Assembly: GCA_036496285.1 (NCBI GenBank)
Contig: DASXLI010000029.1
Span: 1 to 64,000 of the forward strand
Direction of reading: 5' to 3'
Length of the DNA stretch: 64,000 bases
DNA from: DP-19 sp036496285
GTDB lineage: Bacteria; Desulfobacterota; Binatia; UTPRO1
This document shows positions 58,582 to 64,000 of the stretch, piece by piece (position 1 is the stretch's first letter; the number at the start of each line of letters is the position of its first letter). A program made the position numbers and the translations under genes. The notes below the pieces were generated by a model. It ran no database searches. It saw only the letters and a program-made list of their open reading frames with translations, and was not told where the DNA came from.

Positions 58582-59511
58582 GTGCGCATCCTGATCGCCG
58601 GGACCGGCGGGGTCGGGGGGTATTTCGGCGGGCGGCTCGCCCGGGCCGGGCTCGACGTGGTGTTCCTGGCGCGCGGGAGGAACCTCGAGGCGCTACGGCA
58701 GCACGGGCTCACGATCGAGAGCGTCGACGGCGACGCCCGCCTGCCGCACGTCGTCGCGACGGACACGGTAGACGGACGTCCGCCGGTCGGCCTCGTGATC
58801 GTGACCGTGAAGTCGTACGACACCGCCGCGACGGCGCGGGCAATCGCGCCGGTCGTGACCTCCGACACGATCGTGCTGTCGCTGCAGAACGGCATCGAGA
58901 ACGAGGGCCGGCTCGCCGCGGCGCTCGGCCTCCCGCCGCTCCTCGGCGCGATGACGCAGATCGGCGCCGAGCTGGTCGCGCCGGGTGTCGTACGCCACGT
59001 CGCGCAGGGCACGATCGTCTTCGGCGAGATGAGCGGCCACGAGAGCGAGCGGACACGGGCGCTGACGCAGCTCTTCACCTCGGCGTCGGTGCGCCACCGC
59101 CTCTCGTCGAACATCCTCCTCATGCTGTGGGACAAGCTCTCGTGGAACGCCTCCTTCAACGCGATCACCGCGCTCACCCGTCGCACGTCCGGCGACGCCG
59201 CCCGCCACCCCGGGTCGGCGCGCCTTCTGCGCGAGGCCATGCTCGAGGTGATCGCGGTCGCCCAGGCTCAGGGCATCCTGCTCGACCCGGGACGCGTCGC
59301 CGGAGTGATCGCCCACGCCGCCGAGCACCTCGGAACGCTCCGCACCTCGATGCTGCAGGACGTCGAGCGTGGCAAGCCACTCGAGTACGACGCCATCAAC
59401 GGCGCCGTGGTACGCGTCGGCGATGCGCTCGGCGTGCCGACGCCGCTCAACCGCACGCTGGTCGGCCTGCTCGCCGCGCTCGACGACGCGCGCCCGCACG
59501 CGACGGCCTGA
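58582..59511 (+). CDS. panE: 2-dehydropantoate 2-reductase
   Basis: 309 residues. NADP-binding AGTGGVGGYFGGRLARAGLD at the N-terminus, LVIVTVKSYDTAATARAIAP, LSLQNGIENEGRLAA, VAPGVVRHVAQGTIVFGEMS, then the C-terminal helical domain with catalytic Lys in WDKLSWNASFNAITALTR and the Ser/Asp block TSMLQDVERGKPLEYDAIN. GTG start at 58582 follows lemA by four bases. Other ketopantoate-reductase-like enzymes act on different 2-keto acids, so the pantothenate role is probable but not certain. Confidence 0.9.
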   Translation: MRILIAGTGGVGGYFGGRLARAGLDVVFLARGRNLEALRQHGLTIESVDGDARLPHVVATDTVDGRPPVGLVIVTVKSYDTAATARAIAPVVTSDTIVLSLQNGIENEGRLAAALGLPPLLGAMTQIGAELVAPGVVRHVAQGTIVFGEMSGHESERTRALTQLFTSASVRHRLSSNILLMLWDKLSWNASFNAITALTRRTSGDAARHPGSARLLREAMLEVIAVAQAQGILLDPGRVAGVIAHAAEHLGTLRTSMLQDVERGKPLEYDAINGAVVRVGDALGVPTPLNRTLVGLLAALDDARPHATA

Positions 59512-59523
59512 GCCTGCGCCAGC

Positions 59524-60996
59524 TCAGTCGGGTGGCACCTCCGGCGACGCGTCGCTCCGCGCGATCGTCATCGCCGCAAGCAGCAGGCCGACCGCGGTGA
59601 CGAGCGCGCCCATCTGGATCGCCTGCACGTAGATCTGGTCGAACGTCAGTCCGTGGAACTGTCCGGTCGGGTCCGAGGCAACGAGCGCGATCGGCAGCGG
59701 GCCCCACCCGGTGCCGCTCGGCACCGCCGGCAGGTGCGGCTGCGGCACCGTCTGCGGCAGGCTGCTGTAGGGGCGGCAGAGGACCGCGTAGGCGTGCAAC
59801 TGGAAGGCGCCGACGCAGAGGAGCAGCACGGCCGCTGCCCCGAGCGCCTGGCGCACGCGTCCACCCGTGCGCTCCAGCACGCGCTGCAACGCCCAGCATC
59901 CCTGCACCACGAGCACGAGGATCGGTACGACGATCATGCGCGTCGGGATGCGCTCGCCGCCGAGGAGCGGCAGCCCGAGGCGGTCGCGGATGTGGACGAG
60001 CGTGTCGCCGGACATGGCGACGAGGAACGGGACGACGGCGGCGAGGAGCGCAAGGTGGCGGCGCCGCTCCGGCAGGACGAACGGCACGAGCAGCCCGAAG
60101 ACGAGGAGGAACACGACGAGCGGCGTGCCGAGGTAGCCGTCGAGCTCCCACGGGTAGTGTGAGTACGGGGCGAGCGCCGGCTGCCCGCCGCTCACCGCCG
60201 CCCACACGCTCGCCCAGTCGTAGCCGCCCATCCACGCGAAGTGGGTGACCACCCCGAGCGGAAAGACGATCAACGTCGGCACGAGGCGGACGGCGGTGAA
60301 GAGCACGAACCAGCAGGCGGCGCGCAGGACGAGCGCGCCGGCGGTCGCCGGGCGAAGGGTCGCAAGCACCGCGAGGAAGAGCCAGCACCAGAGCGCGAAG
60401 TGCGTTCCGCCGTCGAGCAGCACGACGGCGAGGATGCCCGCGAGTGCCAGGCTCGTTCCGGGAAGCGCCTCGCCGTCGGCCAGCGCCCACGTGTAGTGGC
60501 ACCACCACGGCAGGAGGAAGTACGCGAGCCACGCGACGTGGCCGACGCGCAGGTGCCCGAGGACGTAGCCGTTGCCGAGGAAGAGCAGCAGCATGAGGAG
60601 GGTCGGCACGAGCGACAGGCGCAGGCGGCGCGCCAGCGCCAGCACGCCGGCGAACCCCACGCTGTAGAACGCGAGCGCGGTGAGCGCGATGAAGACCGTC
60701 GGCCGCAGCCAATGCAGCAGGAGGAGATGCGGCAGCAGCGGCGTATCGGGGTGCGCCCAGTAGAAGTTGACCCACTCCCCGTCGATGCCGGCGGCATAGT
60801 AGAGCGGCAGCACCCGGTCGCGGATCGCGTCCTGCACCGCGGCGAAGTAGTAGCCGACGCGAATCCAGTCGAACGCCAGCATGAAGCTGTCGCGGCCCCA
60901 GCTGAAGAACGCGGCCCACTGCCAGGCGCCGACGAGGTAGGCGACCGTCAGCGCGGCGCGGTCGCGGGGATCGAGCCGGTTGGCGAGGTCGCGCAT
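59524..60996 (-). CDS. Polytopic membrane protein, possibly GT-C/YfhO-like
   Basis: About 490 residues and ten or more hydrophobic segments. Conserved-looking loops: YYFAAVQDAIRDRVLPLYYA and DGEWVNFYWAHPDTPLLPHL between the first helices, GNGYVLGHLRVGHVAWLAYF, and a later GGQPALAPYSHYPWELDGYL. The first large loop with acidic residues and the helix count recall GT-C glycosyltransferases and YfhO-type proteins, though the key Asp motif is not certain. ATG at 60996 (MRDLANRLD). The other gene nearby is divergent. Function unassigned. Confidence 0.68.
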   Translation of the reverse strand: MRDLANRLDPRDRAALTVAYLVGAWQWAAFFSWGRDSFMLAFDWIRVGYYFAAVQDAIRDRVLPLYYAAGIDGEWVNFYWAHPDTPLLPHLLLLHWLRPTVFIALTALAFYSVGFAGVLALARRLRLSLVPTLLMLLLFLGNGYVLGHLRVGHVAWLAYFLLPWWCHYTWALADGEALPGTSLALAGILAVVLLDGGTHFALWCWLFLAVLATLRPATAGALVLRAACWFVLFTAVRLVPTLIVFPLGVVTHFAWMGGYDWASVWAAVSGGQPALAPYSHYPWELDGYLGTPLVVFLLVFGLLVPFVLPERRRHLALLAAVVPFLVAMSGDTLVHIRDRLGLPLLGGERIPTRMIVVPILVLVVQGCWALQRVLERTGGRVRQALGAAAVLLLCVGAFQLHAYAVLCRPYSSLPQTVPQPHLPAVPSGTGWGPLPIALVASDPTGQFHGLTFDQIYVQAIQMGALVTAVGLLLAAMTIARSDASPEVPPD

Positions 60997-61102
60997 GCGC
61001 GGGAAGCCCGCCCGGGTGTCGCACGGCCACGACCGCACGCGCAAGGCGGCCCTGCCCTACCTTGCCGCGGCGCGTCCTTCCCCCCTGTTTCCCGACCCCC
61101 TC

Positions 61103-61118
61103 CTACGCGATGGCGTAG
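61103..61118. promoter_or_regulatory. Short inverted repeat upstream of secreted hydrolase
   Basis: CTACGC (61103-61108), GATG, GCGTAG (61113-61118): a 6-bp perfect palindrome with a 4-base loop, in the divergent gap between the membrane protein and the hydrolase. Too short to call an operator with confidence. Confidence 0.25.
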
Positions 61119-61156
61119 TGGCCGCGGACGGTGGCCGTCGTCTACTCACCTCTTCC

Positions 61157-63619
61157 ATGAAGACCCTTGCCGTGCTCGCCGCCCTTGTCGGGACGCTGAC
61201 GCCCGCGCCGGCCGCCCACGCCACCATCGCCAGCGTGATGGGCGGCGCAGTTCCGTGCACCGTGCAGAGCGGCGCCAACGCCGGTGAGCGGCACTGCGCC
61301 GGCACCTTCACGAGCTTCGACGGCGCATCGATCGACGTGAACGTCGGGTTCCCGCCGGCACCCGCGACGGGGCCGGACGGGAACTACCCCGTCATCGGCG
61401 TCTTCCACGGCTGGGGCGGCACGAAGATCGCGCTCACCGACGGGCAGATGCAGGAGTGGCTGGATGCCGGCTACGCCGTGTTCTCGATGAGCGACCGCGG
61501 CTGGGGCAACTCGTGCGGCGCGACCGATCCGAATCGTCTGATCCCCGGACGGTGCGACCACGGCTACAACCACCTGATGGACGCGCGCTACGAGGTGCGC
61601 GACGCGCAGGCAGCGTTCGCCGCGCTCGCCGATCAGCCGGCCGACGGCGCTACCACCGGCGAGGGTCTCATCGGCCCGCAGGTGATCGGCTCGATGGGCA
61701 GCTCGTACGGCGGTGGCCTCTCGATGGCGCTCGGCGCGCTCAAGAATCGCACGATGCTGCCCGACGGCAGCCTGGTCGCGTGGACCAGTGCCGGCGGCAA
61801 GGCGATGCAGATCGCGGCGGCGCAGCCCGACATCCCGTGGACCGACCTCGCCTACGCGCTCACGCCGAACGGCCACACGCTCGACTACGTCACCGACGCG
61901 CCGTACCTCGCGCGCAACCGCATCGGCGTGCTGAAGCAGTCCTTCATCGCCGGCCTCTTCGCGACCGGGCTCGCGGCGAGCAACTACGCGCTCCCCGGTA
62001 CCGACCCCGACGCCGACCTGATCAATTGGTACGCAACCGTGAACGCCGGCGAGCCCTACGACGGCAACCCGCAGGCCGAGGACATCGTCGACGAGCTCAC
62101 CACCCACCACTCGTCGTACTACATCGATCACGCACCCGCGCCGGCGCCGATGCTGATCTCGAACGGCTGGACCGACGACCTCTTCCCCACCGACGAGGCG
62201 ATCCGCTTCTACAACCGTACGCGCAGCGAGCACCCGGGCACGCCGATCTCGCTGATCTTCACCGACCACGGCCACATGCGCGGCCAGAACAAGGCCGTCG
62301 ATCAGCAGTTCCTGGCCCTCGCGCGCCACGCGTGGTTCGACTTCTACCTGCGCCATACCGGAGCGCAGCCCTATCTCGGGGCACGGACCCTGACGACGAC
62401 GTGCGGCACCGCCTCGGGCGGCGCGACCGGCGACTTCGACGACCCGATGACCGACCTGCCCTTCGCCGCACCGTCGTGGGCGGCGCTCGCCCCCGGCGAG
62501 GTACGGATCGAGGGCGCCGCGGCGCAGACGATCGCCCCGGCCGTGCCGACGGACGTCACCGTCGGCCAGGCGTTCGATCCGATCACCGGCGGAGGGGCAT
62601 GCGCCACCGCGAGCGCCACGGACCAGACGGGCGCGGCGAGCTACCGCAGCGACCCGATACCGGCGGGCGGCCTCACGCTCATGGGCGCGCCGACGATCGT
62701 CGCCGACATCCTCTCGCCCGGCCCGACCTCGCAGGTCGCGGCGCGGCTCCTCGACGTCGATCCGTCGAGCGGCAACGAGACGTTGGTCGCGCGCGGCCTC
62801 TATCGTCCGGAGATCACGCCGCTCACCGCCACACGGCAGGTCTTCCAGCTCCATCCGAACGGCTGGAAGTTCGTGCCCGGGCACGTCGTCAAGCTCGAGC
62901 TCCTGCCCGCCGACCAGCCGTACGGCCGCAACTCGAACGGCCAGCTCACCGTCACGGTCAGCAACCTCGAGCTGCGCCTGCCGGTGCTCGAGGCGCCGGG
63001 CTGCGGCCTGGTGCAGGATCCGGCGCCGAAGATCGTGCCGGCCGGCTACACGCTCACCGCCGACGTGGTCGCCGCGGAGCTCGCCTGCAAGCACTGCCCG
63101 CTCACCGGCTGCCGCACACCGACGCGGCCCGGGAAGGTGTCGCTGCTGCTGAAGGACAAGCCCGGGCAGGCCGCGGACCGGTTCCTGTGGCGCTGGACGA
63201 GCGGCGCCGCGACCTCGAAGACGGACTTCGGCACCCCGACCGCGACGACCGGCTATCAGCTCTGCGTCTACGACGGCTCGTCGGCGCTGGTGACCGAGGC
63301 GCGCGCGCCCGGCGGCGGCCTCTGCGACGACAAGCCGTGCTGGAAGGAGACGGGCACCGGCTTCAAGTACCGCAAGCGCGACGTCACGACCCCGGGCCTG
63401 CGGAACTCGCTGCAAATCGTGCTCAAGGCGGGCACGACCGGCAAGGCGAAGATCGCCGTGACCGGCAAGGGCGGCGTGAACCCCGCGCTGCCGCCGCTGC
63501 CGCTCGCCGAGCCCGCGACCGTGCAGATCCTGAACGACGCCGGCGCCTGCTGGCAGGACACCTACAGTGTGCCGGCGCTCGTCAACGACGGGGTGACGTT
63601 CAAGGACAAGGGCGACTGA
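61157..63619 (+). CDS. Secreted alpha/beta hydrolase with C-terminal accessory domain
   Basis: About 820 residues. Signal peptide KTLAVLAALVGTLTPAPAAHA. Residues 30-430 form an alpha/beta hydrolase of the CocE/X-Pro peptidase type: PVIGVFHGWGGTKIALTDG, YAVFSMSDRGWGNSCG, nucleophile Ser in GSMGSSYGGGLSMALGA, catalytic-acid region APMLISNGWTDDLFPTDEAI and FTDHGHMRGQNKAVDQQF with the His. Residues 450-640 resemble the jelly-roll C-terminal part. The last 170 residues are a different Cys-rich beta domain starting CKHCPLTGC, with KVSLLLKDKPGQAADRFLWR, TTGYQLCVYDGSSALV, PCWKETGTGFKYRKRDVTTP and KAKIAVTGKGGVNPALPPL. It is probably exported; substrate unknown. Confidence 0.85.
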   Translation: MKTLAVLAALVGTLTPAPAAHATIASVMGGAVPCTVQSGANAGERHCAGTFTSFDGASIDVNVGFPPAPATGPDGNYPVIGVFHGWGGTKIALTDGQMQEWLDAGYAVFSMSDRGWGNSCGATDPNRLIPGRCDHGYNHLMDARYEVRDAQAAFAALADQPADGATTGEGLIGPQVIGSMGSSYGGGLSMALGALKNRTMLPDGSLVAWTSAGGKAMQIAAAQPDIPWTDLAYALTPNGHTLDYVTDAPYLARNRIGVLKQSFIAGLFATGLAASNYALPGTDPDADLINWYATVNAGEPYDGNPQAEDIVDELTTHHSSYYIDHAPAPAPMLISNGWTDDLFPTDEAIRFYNRTRSEHPGTPISLIFTDHGHMRGQNKAVDQQFLALARHAWFDFYLRHTGAQPYLGARTLTTTCGTASGGATGDFDDPMTDLPFAAPSWAALAPGEVRIEGAAAQTIAPAVPTDVTVGQAFDPITGGGACATASATDQTGAASYRSDPIPAGGLTLMGAPTIVADILSPGPTSQVAARLLDVDPSSGNETLVARGLYRPEITPLTATRQVFQLHPNGWKFVPGHVVKLELLPADQPYGRNSNGQLTVTVSNLELRLPVLEAPGCGLVQDPAPKIVPAGYTLTADVVAAELACKHCPLTGCRTPTRPGKVSLLLKDKPGQAADRFLWRWTSGAATSKTDFGTPTATTGYQLCVYDGSSALVTEARAPGGGLCDDKPCWKETGTGFKYRKRDVTTPGLRNSLQIVLKAGTTGKAKIAVTGKGGVNPALPPLPLAEPATVQILNDAGACWQDTYSVPALVNDGVTFKDKGD

Positions 63620-63635
63620 TCGGCCCCACCGTCGA

Positions 63636-64000
63636 TCAGTCCTGCGGCAGGCGCTCGTCGATCGCGAGCTCGAAGCGCTCGAGCCAGCGGACGTAGTCGT
63701 CGGGCAGGCCGCGCTGGCGCGCGCCCTCGACGATCAGGCCGAGGTAGCGCGCCGAGGGCTTGCGGTCGGCGCGTGTCCGCGCGGACACATACGTGAACGC
63801 CGGGCAGCGCGCGCCGTCCTCCTGCACCACCTCGATCACGAGGCGCCGGTAGGCGCCCATGTGCACGCCCTCGGTGCGGTCGAGGCGGTCGCAATCGCCG
63901 GGGCTCAGGAGATAGAGCGCGCCCCAGACGCGCTCGCCCGGCGCCGGCTCGACGTTGGCGACACCGCGCTCGCCCGGGCCGATCGGCAGGTTGAAGCGCA
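63636..64000 (-). CDS. Gamma-glutamylcyclotransferase-like protein, 5' end outside window
   Basis: The C-terminal 121 residues of a GGCT/AIG2-fold protein: RVWGALYLLSPGDCDRLDRT near the window edge, then EGVHMGAYRRLVIEV with the Glu at the catalytic position, CPAFTYVSARTRADRKPSAR, and YLGLIVEGARQRGLPDDYVR. The family cyclises gamma-glutamyl amines; whether this member does is not certain. It converges with the hydrolase gene at a 16-base gap. The N-terminal substrate loop is not in the window. Confidence 0.82.
   Translation of the reverse strand, partial: RFNLPIGPGERGVANVEPAPGERVWGALYLLSPGDCDRLDRTEGVHMGAYRRLVIEVVQEDGARCPAFTYVSARTRADRKPSARYLGLIVEGARQRGLPDDYVRWLERFELAIDERLPQD

Overview
The window is one 64 kb stretch of very GC-rich, gene-dense chromosome from a Gram-negative bacterium (LolA, MurA, MoaC, FtsK, PrmC/PrfA, two PlsC-type acyltransferases, LemA and YceK-like lipoproteins, two large secreted proteins). 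The neighbourhoods ftsK-lolA, rpmE-prfA-prmC-murA-hisD and hisB-hisH-hisA-hisF are typical of deltaproteobacterial-grade chromosomes. The many TetR, P450, Rieske, luciferase-like and SDR genes resemble uncultured lineages such as Binatota. That placement is an inference from gene content and was not tested by phylogeny. I found no rRNA, tRNA, CRISPR array or prophage.

Layout. 0-3.7 kb: 3' end-truncated nth, glpD and a glycerate 2-kinase. 3.7-12.7 kb: a Yip1 membrane protein, a DksA/TraR zinc-finger protein, then a long leftward unit ftsK-lolA-yajQ-dCMP deaminase-dut-thyA-folA-tmk, closed by a strong hairpin. The six nucleotide genes cover deamination of dCMP, hydrolysis of dUTP, methylation of dUMP with dihydrofolate recycling, and phosphorylation of dTMP; the deaminase is a tandem two-domain protein. 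12.8-18.9 kb: plsC-rnj-glyoxalase-family unit, ssb, a secreted beta-helix protein, a methyltransferase and radC. 18.9-26 kb: an accessory oxidative region with two TetR systems. One is a Rieske/luciferase-like/P450 operon facing a TetR gene with two matching 22-bp operators; the other is TetR plus SDR facing a thioredoxin-fold gene across a 21-bp perfect palindrome.

26-34.3 kb: plsC paralogue-rlmI-moaC, trxB, a large secreted repeat protein and hisBHAF. 34.3-44.8 kb: accessory genes (rhomboid protease, LysR, NUDIX, three GFA proteins, acetyltransferases, methyltransferases, HxlR, FMN reductase, glyoxalase-family). 44.8-49.7 kb: rpmE-prfA-prmC-murA-hisD. Since hisD and hisBHAF share a strand and order, the block between them looks like an insertion into a once contiguous translation/cell-wall/histidine operon; hisG and hisC are absent here. 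49.7-50.3 kb is degenerate and holds a frameshifted glyoxalase-family pseudogene.

50.3-64 kb: a REP-associated-type tyrosine transposase; a translationally coupled alkylation-repair operon (Ada-AlkA fusion, Ogt, and a PEP mutase/isocitrate lyase family enzyme); glpK and an orphan cobS; a nucleotidyltransferase-TPM-LemA-ketopantoate reductase run; a large polytopic membrane protein; a secreted alpha/beta hydrolase with a C-terminal domain I cannot assign; and a 5'-truncated gamma-glutamylcyclotransferase-like gene. The most unusual items are the twin-operator Rieske/LLM/P450 cluster, the tandem deaminase in a dTMP operon, the split his operon, and the unassigned domain of the hydrolase.
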